Source of the DNA: Hydractinia symbiolongicarpus
Taxonomy: Eukaryota; Cnidaria; Hydrozoa; Anthoathecata; Hydractiniidae
Reading direction: 5' to 3'
NCBI RefSeq assembly: GCF_029227915.1
Contig: NC_079885.1
Span: 27,965,001-28,029,000, forward strand
Length of the DNA: 64,000 bases
Part shown: positions 21,957 to 35,700 of the stretch, piece after piece
Layout: each line of letters begins with the position of its first letter
Numbering within the stretch: position 1 is the stretch's first letter
Position numbers and translations under genes: made by a program
The notes under the pieces: generated by a model
The model's input: the letters and a program-made list of their open reading frames with translations, nothing else
Databases searched by the model: none
What the model was told of the DNA's origin: nothing

Positions 21957-24937
21957 ACTGTGGGACCAATCCTAGCCGTTAGTGCGCGCTGATGAAATAG
22001 AGACAGTTTCAAATACTACATTTCATTGACTTTCTAACGGTATCAGTCCGTTTCAACTACAACGGCTACGACACATATTCGTACCAACATGTATTTAGTG
22101 ACTTTTTTCCGATATTACTAGGTTGTATTGCTTTTGACAGTGAAACGATTGCCTGTGGGACTTAATTGAAGTGATTCTGGACTGTGACCTTATGAATGTG
22201 ATAGATGAGCCAATTGGATTCCCAGGAATAACATTCTTCTTAATTTGACATGATTGCTGGAATTCACCGATTACACTCGGCCCAATGGTAGCGCTTCACT
22301 TAAAAATTTAGATAAAATAAGTCATTTTTTACTGTGGGAACAATGCTAGCCGTTAGCGCATGCTGAAGAAATAGGAACAGTTTCAAAGACTACATTTCAT
22401 TCACCTTCTGGCGGTATAAATCCGTTTGAGTTACATCGGTTGCGTCACATATTCGTACCAACATGTATTTAGCGATAGTATTCGGATATTACTAGGTTGC
22501 ATCGCTTTTAACAGTGAAACGATTGACTGTTGGACTTAATTGAACTTATTTTGGACTGTGATCTTATAAATGTGATAAGTGAGACAATTGGACCCAAGAA
22601 ATAACATTCTTCTTACCTTGACATGATTGCTGGAATTTACCGATTTCACTGGGCGCTGTGGAAGCGTTTTTTAAAAAAGTTTAGATAAATAAGTCATTTT
22701 GTACTGTGGGACCAATCCCAGCCGTTAGCACGCGTTGAACAAATAGAGACAGTTTTAAATACTACATTTCATTGACTTTCTAACGGTATCAGTCCGTTTC
22801 AATTACAACGGTTGCGTCACATATTCGTACCAACATGCATTTAGCGATATTTTTCTGATTTTACTAGGTTGCATCGCTTTTAACAGTGAAAGGATTGACT
22901 GTTGGACTTAATTGAACAGATTTTGGACTTTGACCTTATAAATGTGATAAATGAAACAATTGGACCCAAGGAAAAACATTCTTCTTAATTTGACATGATT
23001 GCTGGAATTTACCGATTTCGCTGGGCGCTGTGGTAGCGTTTTATAAAAAAGTTTAGATAAATAAGTCATTTTGAACTGTGGGACCAATCCCAGCCGTTAG
23101 CGCGCGTTGAACAAATAGAGACAGTTTTAAGTACTACATTTCATTGACTTTCTAACGGTATCATTCCGTTTCAACTATAACGGTTGCGTCACATATTCGT
23201 ACCAACATGTACTTAATGATTTTTTTCCGATATTACTAAGTTTTGTCGCTTCTAACAGTGAAACGATTGACTGTGGGACTTAATTGAACTGATCTTGGAC
23301 TTTGACCTTAAAAATTTGATAAGTGAGACAATTGCACTGCAAGAAGTAACATTCTTCTTAATTTGACATGATTGCCGGAACTCAGCGATTACACTGGGTG
23401 ATGTGGTAGCGCTTCATTTAAAATTTTAGATAAATAAGTCATTTTTTACGGTTGGACCAATCCTAGCCGTTAGCGCGCGCTGAAGGAAGAGAGACAGTTT
23501 TAAAAACTACATTTCATTGACTTTCTAACGGTATCAGTCCGTTTCAATAACAACGGTTGCGTCACATATTCGTACCAACATGCATTTAGCGATATTTTTC
23601 TGATTTTACTAGGTTGCATCGCTTTTAACAGTCAAACGATTGACTGTTGGACTTAATTGAACTTATTTTGGACTGTGATCTTATAAATGTGATAAGTAAG
23701 ACAATTGGACCCAAGAAATAACATTCTTCTTACCTTGACATGATTGCTGGAATTTACCGATTTCACTGGGCGCTGTGGTAGCGTTTTATAAAAAAGTTTA
23801 GATAAATAAGTCATTTTGTACTGTGGGACCAATCCCAGCCGTTAACGCGCGTTGAACAAATAGAGACAGTTTTAAGTACTACATTTCATTGACTTTCTAA
23901 CGGTATCAGTCCGTTTCAATTACAACGGATGCGTCACATATTCGTACCAACATGCATTTAGCGATATTTTTCTGATTTTACTAGGTTGCATCGCTTTTAA
24001 CAGTGAAAGGATTGACTGTTGGACTTAATTGAACAGATTTTGGACTTTGACCTTATAAATGTGATAAATGAAACAATTGGACCCAAGGAAAAACATTCTT
24101 CTTAATTTGACATGATTGCTGGAATTTACCGATTTCGCTGGGCGCTGTGGTAGCGTTTTATAAAAAAGTTTAGATAAATAAGTCATTTTGTACTGTGGGA
24201 CCAATCCCAGCCGTTAGCGCGCGTGGAACAAATAGAGACAGTTTTAAATACTACATTTCATTGACTTTCTAACGGTATCATTCCGTTTCAACTACAGCGG
24301 TTGTGTCACATATTCGTACCAACATGTACTTAATGATTTTTTTCCGATATTACTAAGTTTTGTCGCTTCTAACAGTGAAACGATTGACTGTGGGACTTAA
24401 TTGAACTGATCTTGGACTGTGACCTTAAAAATTTGATAAGAGAGACAATTGCACTGCAAGAAGTAACATTCTTCTTAATTTGACATGATTGCCGGAACTC
24501 AGCGATTACACTAGGCGATGTGGTAGCGCTTCATTTAAAATTTTAGATAAATAAGTCATTTTTTACGGTTGGACCAATCCTAGCCGTTAGCGCGCGCTGA
24601 AGGAAGAGAGACAGTTTTAAAAACTACATTTCATTGACTTTCTAACGGTATCAGTCCGTTTCAATAACAACGGTTGCGTCACATATTCGTTCCAACATGC
24701 ATTTAGCGATATTTTTCTGATTTTACTAGGTTACATCGCTTTTAACAGTGAAAGGATTGACTGTGGGACTTAATTGAACAGATTTTGGACTTTGACCTCA
24801 TAAATGTAATAACTGAAACAATTGGACGCAAGGAAAAACATTCTTCTTAATTTGACATGATTGCTGGAATTTACCGATTTCACTGGGCGCTGTGGTAGCG
24901 CTTCACTTAAAATTTTTTATAAAATAAGTCATTTTTT
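21957..24937 (+). repeat. 8-monomer HOR (2981 bp), monomers m60-m67
   Basis: Monomers start at 21957, 22331, 22703, 23075, 23448, 23820, 24192 and 24565. m60-m66 correspond in order to m68-m74 at 2981 bp, fixed by GGCTACGACAC at 22060-25041 and by the anchors 22703/25684. m62-m66 are the forerunners of the a-e types used in the nested blocks to the right (CCCAGCCG, GTTGAACAAATAG, ATCATTCCG, CTGAAGGAAGAG). Confidence 0.85.
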
Positions 24938-25683
24938 ACTGTGGGACCAATCCTAGCCGTTAGTGCGCGCTGATGAAATAGAGACAGTTTCAAATACCAC
25001 ATTTCATTGACTTTCTAACGGTATCAGTCCGTTTCAACTACAACGGCTACGACACATATTTGTACCAACATGTATTTAGTGATTTTTTTCCGATATTACT
25101 AGGTTGTATTGCTTTTGACAGTGAAACGATTGCCTGTGGGACTTAATTAAAGTGATTCTGGACTGTGACCTTATGAATGTGATAGATGAGCCAATTGGAT
25201 TCCCAGGAATAACATTCTTCTTAATTTGACATGATTGCTGCAATTCAGCGATTACACTCGGCCCAATGGTAGCGCTTCACTTAAAAATTTAGATAAAATA
25301 TGTCATTTTTTACTGTGGGACCAATCCTAGCCGTTAGCGCATGCTGAAGAAATAGGAACAGTTTCAAAGACTACATTTCATTCACCTTCTGGCGGTATAA
25401 ATCCGTTTGAGTTACATCGGTTCCGTCACATATTCGTACCAACATGTATTTAGCGATAGTATTCGGATATTACTAGGTTGCATCGCTTTTAACAGTGAAA
25501 CGATTGACTGTTGGACTTAATTGAACTTATTTTGGACTGTGATCTTATAAATGTGATAAGTGAGACAATTGGACCCAAGAAATAACATTCTTCTTACCTT
25601 GACATGATTGCTGGAATTTACCGATTTCACTGGGCGCTGTGGTAGCGTTTTATAAAAAAGTTTAGATAAATAAGTCATTTTGT
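24938..25683 (+). repeat. Dimer m68-m69, start of the next 8-mer copy
   Basis: m68 (24938) and m69 (25312) repeat m60-m61 and m58-m59 (GTGCGCGCTGATG, GGCTACGACAC; then GCGCATGCTG and AATAGGAACAG). This pair does not recur further right. The later copies drop it and begin directly with the a-type monomer. Confidence 0.82.
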
Positions 25684-28650
25684 ACTGTGGGACCAATCCC
25701 AGCCGTTAGCGCGCGTTGAACAAATAGAGACAGTTTTAAATACTACATTTCATTGACTTTCTAACGGTATCAGTCCGTTTCAATTACAACGGTTGCGTCA
25801 CATATTCGTACCAACATGCATTTAGCGATATTTTTCTGATTTTACTAGGTTGCATCGCTTTTAACAGTGAAAGGATTGACTGTTGGACTTAATTGAACAG
25901 ATTTTGGACTTTGACCTTATAAATGTGATAAATGAAACAATTGGACCCAAGGAAAAACATTCTTCTTAATTTGACATGATTGCTGGAATTTACCGATTTC
26001 GCTAGGCGCTGTGGTAGCGTTTTATAAAAAAGTTTAGATAAATAAGTCATTTTGTACTGTGGGACCAATCCCAGCCGTTAGCGCGCGTTGAACAAATAGA
26101 GACAGTTTTAAGTACTACATTTCATTGACTTTCTAACGGTATCATTCCGTTTCAACTACAGCGGTTGCGTCACATATTCGTACCAACATGTACTTATTGA
26201 TTTTTTTCCGATATTACTAAGTTTTGTCGCTTCTAACAGTGAAACGATTGACTGTGGGACTTAATTGAACTGATCTTGGACTTTGACCTTAAAAATTTGA
26301 TAAGTGAGACAATTGCACTGCAAGAAGTATCATTCTTCTTAATTTGACATGATTGCCGGAACTCAGCGATTACACTGGGCGATGTGGTAGCGCTTCATTT
26401 AAAATTTTAGATAAATAAGTTATTTTTTACGGTTGGACCAATCCTAGCCGTTAGCGCGCGCTGAAGGAAGAGAGACAGTTTTAAAAACTACATTTCATTG
26501 ACTTTCTAACGGTATCAGTCCGTTTCAATAACAACGGTTGCGTCACATATTCGTACCAACATGCATTTAGCGATATTTTTCTGATTTTACTAGGTTGCAT
26601 CGCTTTTAACAGTGAAACGATTGACTGTTGGACTTAATTGAACTTATTTTGGACTGTGATCTTATAAATGTGATAAGTGAGACAATTGGACCCAAGAAAT
26701 AACATTCTTCTTTTCTTGACATGATTGCTGGAATTTACCGATTTCACTGGGCGCTGTGGTAGCGTTTTATAAAAAAGTTTAGATAAATAAGTCATTTTGT
26801 ACTGTGGGACCAATCCCAGCCGTTAGCGCACGTTGAACAAATAGAGACAGTTTTAAGTACTACATTTCATTGACTTTCTAACGGTATCAGTCCGTTTCAA
26901 TTACAACGGTTGCGTCACATATTCGTACCAACATGCATTTAGCGATATTTTTCTGATTTTACTAGGTTGCATCGCTTTTAACGGTGAAAGGATTGACTGT
27001 TGGACTTAATTGAACAGATTTTGGACTTTGACCTTATAAATGTGATAAATGAAACAATTGGACCCAAGGAAAAACATTCTTCTTAATTTGACATGATTGC
27101 TGGAATTTACCGATTTCGCTGGGCGCTGTGGTAGCGTTTTATAAAAAAGTTTAGATAAATAAGTCATTTTGTACTGTGGGACCAATCCCAGCCGTTAGCG
27201 CGCGTTGAACAAATAGAGACAGTTTTAAATACTACATTTCATTGACTTTCTAACGGTATCATTCCGTTTCAACTACAGCGGTTGCGTCACATATTCGTAC
27301 CAACATGTACTTAATGATTTTTTTCCGATATTACTAAGTTTTGTCGCTTCTAACAGTGAAACGATAGACTGTGGGACTTAATTGAACTGATCTTGGACTG
27401 TGACCTTAAAAATTTGATAAGTGAGACAATTGCACTGCAAGAAGTAACATTCTTCTTAATTTGACATGATTGCCGGAAGTCAGCGATTACACTAGGCGAT
27501 GTGGTAGCGCTTCATTTAAAATTTTAGATAAATAAGTCATTTTTTACGGTTGGACCAATCCTAGCCGTTAGCGGCGCTGAAGGAAGAGAGACAGTTTTAA
27601 AAACTAAATTTCATTGACTCTCTAACGGTATGAGTCCGTTTCAATTACAACGGTTGCGTCACATATTCGTACCAACATGTATTTAGCGATAGTATTCGGG
27701 TATTACTAGGATGCATCGCTTTTAACAGTGAAACGATGGACTGTGGGACTTAATTGAACTTATTTTGGACTGTGACCTTATAAATGTGATAAGTGAGACA
27801 ATTGGACCCAAGATATAACATTCTTCTTACCTTGACATGATTGCTTGAATTTACCGATTTCACTGGGCGCTGTGGTAGCGCTTCATTTAAAAATTTAGAT
27901 AAATAAGTCTTTTCTACGGTGGGACCAATCCTAGCCGTTAGCGCGTGCTGAAGAAAGAGAGACAGTTTTAAACACTACATTTCATTGACTTTCTAACGGT
28001 ATCATTCCGTTTCAATTACAACGGTTGCGTCACATATTCGTAAGAACATGTATTTAGCGATATTTTCCTGATTTTACTAGGTTGCATCGCTTTTAACAGT
28101 GAAAGGATTGACTTTGGGACTTAATTGAACTGATTTTGGACTTAAATGTGATAAATGAGACCCTTGGACCCAAGGAATAGCATTTTTCTTAATTTGACAT
28201 GATTGCTGGAATTTACCGATTTCGCTGGGCGCTGTGGTAGCGTTTTTTTTAATAGTTTAGATAAATAAGTCATTTTGTACTGTGGGACCAAACCTAGACG
28301 TAAGCGCGCGTTGAAGAAATAGAAACACTTTCAAAAACTACATTTCATTGACTTTCTAACGGTGTCAATCCGTTTGAGTTACAACAGTTGCGTCACATGT
28401 TCGTACCAACATGTATTTAGTGATTTGTTTCCGATATTACTAAGTTGTATCGCTTTTAACAGTGAAACGATTGACTGTGGGACTTAATTGAACTGATCTT
28501 GGACTGTGACCTTAAAAATTTGATAAGTGAGACAATTGGACTGCAAGAAGTAACATTCTTCTTAATTTGACATGATTGCCGGAACTCAGCGATTACACTG
28601 GCCTCTAGGTAGTACTTCATTTAAAAATTTAGATAAATAAGTCATTTTTT
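25684..28650 (+). repeat. 8-mer HOR 'abcdefgh', monomers m70-m77 (2967 bp)
   Basis: Monomers start at 25684, 26056, 26429, 26801, 27173, 27546, 27916 and 28279. Private markers: b has TACTTATTGA (26191), c has CTGAAGGAAGAG, d has GCGCACGTTGAAC, e has GAAACGATAGACTG, f has GGTATGAGTCCG (27627) and GTTAGCGGCGCTG, g has CGTAAGAACATG and a 9-bp loss, h has GGGACCAAACCTAGACG. The a-f run recurs 2967 bp to the right. Confidence 0.9.
27916..28278 (+). repeat. 363-bp g-type monomer m76 with 9-bp deletion
   Basis: Near 28140 the unit reads TTGGACTTAAATGTG, where other monomers read TTGGACTTTGACCTCAAAAATG or similar. The same loss, the same CGTAAGAACATG change and the same GAGACCCTTGG variant are found in m95 (34976), 7060 bp away. 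The related g' monomers m87 and m100 lack the deletion. Confidence 0.87.
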
Positions 28651-31600
28651 ACGGTTGGACCAATCCCAGCCGTTAGCGCACGCTGAAGAAAGAGAGACAG
28701 TTTTAAAAACTACATTTCATTGACTTTCTAACGGTATCAGTCCGTTTCAATTACAACGGTTGCGTCACATATTCGTACCAACATGCATTTAGCGATATTT
28801 TTCTGATTTTACTAGGTTGCATCGCTTTTAACAGTGAAAGGATTGACTGTTGGACTTAATTGAACAGATTTTGGACTTTGACCTTATAAATGTGATAAAT
28901 GAAACAATTGGACCCAAGGAAAAACATTCTTCTTAATTTGACATGATTGCTGGAATTTACCGATTTCGCTAGGCGCTGTGGTAGCGTTTTATAAAAAAGT
29001 TTAGATAAATAAGTCATTTTGTACTGTGGGACCAATCCCAGCCGTTAGCGCGCGTTGAACAAATAGAGACAGTTTTAAGTACTACATTTCATTGACTTTC
29101 TAACGGTATCATTCCGTTTCAACTACAGCGGTTGCGTCACATATTCGTACCAACATGTACTTATTGATTTTTTTCCGATATTACTAAGTTTTGTCGCTTC
29201 TAACAGTGAAACGATTGACTGTGAGACTTAATTGAACTGATCTTGGACTTTGACCTTAAAAATTTGATAAGTGAGACAATTGCACTGCAAGAAGTATCAT
29301 TCTTCTTAATTTGACATGATTGCCGGAACTCAGCGATTACACTGGGCGATGTGGTAGCGCTTCATTTAAAATTTTAGATAAATAAGTTATTTTTTACGGT
29401 TGGACCAATCCTAGCCGTTAGCGCGCGCTGAAGGAAGAGAGACAGTTTTAAAAACTACATTTCATTGACTTTCTAACGGTATCAGTCCGTTTCAATAACA
29501 ACGGTTGCGTCACATATTCGTACCAACATGCATTTAGCGATATTTTTCTGATTTTACTAGGTTGCATCGCTTTTAACAGTGAAACGATTGACTGTTGGAC
29601 TTAATTGAACTTATTTTGGACTGTGATCTTATAAATGTGATAAGTGAGACAATTGGACCCAAGAAATAACATTCTTCTTTTCTTGACATGATTGCTGGAA
29701 TTTACCGATTTCACTGGGCGCTGTGGTAGCGTTTTATAAAAAAGTTTAGATAAATAAGTCATTTTGTACTGTGGGACCAATCCCAGCCGTTAGCGCACGT
29801 TGAACAAATAGAGACAGTTTTAAGTACTACATTTCATTGACTTTCTAACGGTATCAGTCCGTTTCAATTACAACGGTTGCGTCACATATTCGTACCAACA
29901 TGCATTTAGCGATATTTTTCTGATTTTACTAGGTTGCATCGCTTTTAACGGTGAAAGGATTGACTGTTGGACTTAATTGAACAGATTTTGGACTTTGACC
30001 TTATAAATGTGATAAATGAAACAATTGGACCCAAGGAAAAACATTCTTCTTAATTTGACATGATTGCTGGAATTTACCGATTTCGCTGGGCGCTGTGGTA
30101 GCGTTTTATAAAAAAGTTTAGATAAATAAGTCATTTTGTACTGTGGGACCAATCCCAGCCGTTAGCGCGCGTTGAACAAATAGAGACAGTTTTAAATACT
30201 ACATTTCATTGACTTTCTAACGGTATCATTCCGTTTCAACTACAGCGGTTGCGTCACATATTCGTACCAACATGTACTTAATGATTTTTTTCCGATATTA
30301 CTAAGTTTTGTCGCTTCTAACAGTGAAACGATAGACTGTGGGACTTAATTGAACTGATCTTGGACTGTGACCTTAAAAATTTGATAAGTGAGACAATTGC
30401 ACTGCAAGAAGTAACATTCTTCTTAATTTGACATGATTGCCGGAAGTCAGCGATTACACTAGGCGATGTGGTAGCGCTTCATTTAAAATTTTAGATAAAT
30501 AAGTCATTTTTTACGGTTGGACCAATCCTAGCCGTTAGCGGCGCTGAAGGAAGAGAGACAGTTTTAAAAACTAAATTTCATTGACTCTCTAACGGTATGA
30601 GTCCGTTTCAATTACAACGGTTGCGTCACATATTCGTACCAACATGTATTTAGCGATAGTATTCGGGTATTACTAGGATGCATCGCTTTTAACAGTGAAA
30701 CGATGGACTGTGGGACTTAATTGAACTTATTTTGGACTGTGACCTTATAAATGTGATAAGTGAGACAATTGGACCCAAGATATAACATTCTTCTTACCTT
30801 GACATGATTGCTTGAATTTACCGATTTCACTGGGCGCTGTGGTAGTACTTCATTTAAAAATTTAGACAAATAAGTCATTTTTTACGGTTGGACCAATCCC
30901 AGCCGTTAGCGCACGCTGAAGAAAGAGAGACAGTTTTAAAAACTACATTTCATTGACTTTCTAACGGTATCAGTCCGTTTCAATAACATTGGTTGCGTCA
31001 CATATTCGTACCAACATGCATTTAGCGATATTTTTCTGATTTTACTAGGTTGCATCGCTTTTAACAGTGAAAGGATTGACTGTGGGACTTAATTGAACAG
31101 ATTTTGGACTTTGACCTCATAATTGTGATAAATGAAACAATTGGACCCAAGGAAAAACATTCTTCTTAATTTGACATGATTGCTGGAATATACCGATTTC
31201 GCTGGGCGCTGTGGTAGCGTTTTATAAAAAAGTTTAGATAAATAAGTCATTTTGTACTGTGTGACCAATCCAAGCCGTTAGCGCGCGTTGAACAAATAGA
31301 GACAGTTTTAAATACTACATTTCATTGACTTTCTAACGGTATCATTCCGTTTCAACTACAACGGTTGCGTCACATATTCGTACCAACATGTACTTAATGA
31401 TTTTTTTCCGATATTACTAAGTTTTATCGCTTTTAACAGTGAAACGATTGACTGTGGGACTTAATTCAACTGATCTTGGACTGTGACCTTAAAAATTTGA
31501 TAAGTGAGACAATTGGACTGCAAGAAGTAACATTCTTCTTAATTTGACATGATTGCCGGAACTCAGGGTTTACACTGGGCGCTGTGGTAATACTTCATTT

Positions 31601-32743
31601 AAAAATTTAGATAAATAAGTCATTTCTTACTGTAGGACCAATCCTAGCCGTTAGCCCGCGCTAAAGAAAGAGAAACAGTTTTAAAAACTAAATTTCATTG
31701 ACTCTCTAACGGTATGAGTCCGTTTCAATTACAACGGTTGCGTCACATATTCGTACCAACATGTATTTAGCGATAGTATTTGGGTATTACTAGGATGCAT
31801 CGCTTTTAACAGTGAAACGATGGACTGTGGGACTTAATTGAACTTATTTTGGACTGTGACCTTATAAATGTGATAAGTGAGACAATTGGACCCAAGAAAT
31901 AACATTCTTCTTACCTTGACATGATTGCTTGAATTTACCGATTTCACTGGGCGCTGTGGTAGCGCTTCATTTAAAAATTTAGATAAATAAGTCTTTTCTA
32001 CGGTGGGACCAATCCTAGCCGTTAGCGCGTGCTGAAGAAAGAGAGACAGTTTTAAACACTACATTTCATTGACTTTCTAACGGTATCATTCCGTTTCAAT
32101 TACAACGGTTGCGTCATATATTCGTACGAAGATGTATTTAGCGATATTTTTCTGATTTTACTAGGTTGCATCGCTTTTAACGGTGAAAGGATTGACTTTG
32201 GGACTTAATTGAACTGATTTTGGACTTTGACCTCAAAAATGTGATAAATGAGACCATTGGACCCAAGGAACAGCATTTTTCTTAATTTGACATGATTGCT
32301 GGAATTTACCGATTTCGCTGGGCGCTGTGGTAGCGTTTTTTTTAATAGTTTAGATAAATAAGTCATTTTGTACTGTGGGACCAAACCTAGACGTAAGCGC
32401 GCGTTGAAGAAATAGAAACACTTTCAAAAACTACATTTCATTGACTTTCTAACGGTGTCAATCCGTTTGAGTTACAACAGTTGCGTCACATGTTCGTACC
32501 AACATGTATTTAGTGATTTGTTTCCGATATTACTAAGTTGTATCGCTTTTAACAGTGAAACGATTGACTGTGGGACTTAATTGAACTGATCTTGGACTGT
32601 GACCTTAAAAATTTGATAAGTGAGACAATTGGACTGCAAGAAGTAACATTCTTCTTAATTTGACATGATTGCCGGAACTCAGCGATTACACTGGCCTCTA
32701 GGTAGTACTTCATTTAAAAATTTAGATAAATAAGTCATTTTTT
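28651..32743 (+). repeat. 11-mer HOR 'abcdef-ijk-g'h', monomers m78-m88 (4093 bp)
   Basis: Monomers start at 28651, 29023, 29396, 29768, 30140, 30513, 30884, 31256, 31629, 32000 and 32372. The first six are copies of m70-m75. At the end of f the sequence leaves the 8-mer order (GTAGTACTTCATTT, TTTAGACAAATAAG) and enters three new monomers: i has CAATAACATTGG, j has CCAATCCAAGCCG, k is an f-like unit with TTAGCCCGCGCTAAAG. The unit then closes with g' (CGTACGAAGATG) and h. Its a-f part recurs at +4093 bp. Confidence 0.9.
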
Positions 32744-35700
32744 ACGGTTGGACCAATCCCAGCCGTTAGCGCACGCTGAAGAAAGAGAGACAGTTTTAAA
32801 AACTACATTTCATTGACTTTCTAACGGTATCAGTCCGTTTCAATTACAACGGTTGCGTCACATATTCGTACCAACATGCATTTAGCGATATTTTTCTGAT
32901 TTTACTAGGTTGCATCGCTTTTAACAGTGAAAGGATTGACTGTTGGACTTAATTGAACAGATTTTGGACTTTGACCTTATAAATGTGATAAATGAAACAA
33001 TTGGACCCAAGGAAAAACATTCTTCTTAATTTGACATGATTGCTGGAATTTACCGATTTCGCTAGGCGCTGTGGTAGCGTTTTATAAAAAAGTTTAGATA
33101 AATAAGTCATTTTGTACTGTGGGACCAATCCCAGCCGTTAGCGCGCGTTGAACAAATAGAGACAGTTTTAAGTACTACATTTCATTGACTTTCTAACGGT
33201 ATCATTCCGTTTCAACTACAGCGGTTGCGTCACATATTCGTACCAACATGTACTTATTGATTTTTTTCCGATATTACTAAGTTTTGTCGCTTCTAACAGT
33301 GAAACGATTGACTGTGGGACTTAATTGAACTGATCTTGGACTTTGACCTTAAAAATTTGATAAGTGAGACAATTGCACTGCAAGAAGTATCATTCTTCTT
33401 AATTTGACATGATTGCCGGAACTCAGCGATTACACTGGGCGATGTGGTAGCGCTTCATTTAAAATTTTAGATAAATAAGTTATTTTTTACGGTTGGACCA
33501 ATCCTAGCCGTTAGCGCGCGCTGAAGGAAGAGAGACAGTTTTAAAAACTACATTTCATTGACTTTCTAACGGTATCAGTCCGTTTCAATAACAACGGTTG
33601 CGTCACATATTCGTACCAACATGCATTTAGCGATAATTTTCTGATTTTACTAGGTTGCATCGCTTTTAACAGTGAAACGATTGACTGTTGGACTTAATTG
33701 AACTTATTTTGGACTGTGATCTTATAAATGTGATAAGTGAGACAATTGGACCCAAGAAATAACATTCTTCTTTTCTTGACATGATTGCTGGAATTTACCG
33801 ATTTCACTGGGCGCTGTGGTAGCGTTTTATAAAAAAGTTTAGATAAATAAGTCATTTTGTACTGTGGGACCAATCCCAGCCGTTAGCGCACGTTGAACAA
33901 ATAGAGACAGTTTTAAGTACTACATTTCATTGACTTTCTAACGGTATCAGTCCGTTTCAATTACAACGGTTGCGTCACATATTCGTACCAACATGCATTT
34001 AGCGATATTTTTCTGATTTTACTAGGTTGCATCGCTTTTAACGGTGAAAGGATTGACTGTTGGACTTAATTGAACAGATTTTGGACTTTGACCTTATAAA
34101 TGTGATAAATGAAACAATTGGACCCAAGGAAAAACATTCTTCTTAATTTGACATGATTGCTGGAATTTACCGATTTCGCTGGGCGCTGTGGTAGCGTTTT
34201 ATAAAAAAGTTTAGATAAATAAGTCATTTTGTACTGTGGGACCAATCCCAGCCGTTAGCGCGCGTTGAACAAATAGAGACAGTTTTAAATACTACATTTC
34301 ATTGACTTTCTAACGGTATCATTCCGTTTCAACTACAGCGGTTGCGTCACATATTCGTACCAACATGTACTTAATGATTTTTTTCCGATATTACTAAGTT
34401 TTGTCGCTTCTAACAGTGAAACGATAGACTGTGGGACTTAATTGAACTGATCTTGGACTGTGACCTTAAAAATTTGATAAGTGAGACAATTGCACTGCAA
34501 GAAGTAACATTCTTCTTAATTTGACATGATTGCCGGAAGTCAGCGATTACACTAGGCGATGTGGTAGCGCTTCATTTAAAATTTTAGATAAATAAGTCAT
34601 TTTTTACGGTTGGACCAATCCTAGCCGTTAGCGGCGCTGAAGGAAGAGAGACAGTTTTAAAAACTAAATTTCATTGACTCTCTAACGGTATGAGTCCGTT
34701 TCAATTACAACGGTTGCGTCACATATTCGTACCAACATGTATTTAGCGATAGTATTCGGGTATTACTAGGATGCATCGCTTTTAACAGTGAAACGATGGA
34801 CTGTGGGACTTAATTGAACTTATTTTGGACTGTGACCTTATAAATGTGATAAGTGAGACAATTGGACCCAAGATATAACATTCTTCTTACCTTGACATGA
34901 TTGCTTGAATTTACCGATTTCACTGGGCGCTGTGGTAGCGCTTCATTTAAAAATTTAGATAAATAAGTCTTTTCTACGGTGGGACCAATCCTAGCCGTTA
35001 GCGCGTGCTGAAGAAAGAGAGACAGTTTTAAACACTACATTTCATTGACTTTCTAACGGTATCATTCCGTTTCAATTACAACGGTTGCGTCACATATTCG
35101 TAAGAACATGTATTTAGCGATATTTTCCTGATTTTACTAGGTTGCATCGCTTTTAACAGTGAAAGGATTGACTTTGGGACTTAATTGAACTGATTTTGGA
35201 CTTAAATGTGATAAATGAGACCCTTGGACCCAAGGAATAGCATTTTTCTTAATTTGACATGATTGCTGGAAGTTACCGATTTTGCTGGGCGCTGTGGTAG
35301 CGTTTTTTTTAAAAGTTTAAATAATTAAGTCATTTTGTACTCTGGGACCAAACCTAGGCGTGAGCGCGCGTTGAAGAAATAGAAACACTTTCAAAAACTA
35401 CATTTCATTGACTTTCTAACGGTGTCAATCCGTTTGAGTTACAACAGTTGCGTCACATGTTCGTACCAACATGTATTTAGTGATTTGTTTCCGATATTAC
35501 TAAGTTGTATCGCTTTTAACAGTGAAACGATTGACTGTGGGACTTAATTGAACTGATCTTGGACTGTGACCTTAAAAACTTGATAAGTGAGACAATTGGA
35601 CTGCAAGAAGTAACATTCTTCTTAATTTGACATGATTGCCGGAACTCAGCGATTACACTGGGCGCTGTGGTAGTACTTCATTTAAAAATTTAGACAAATA

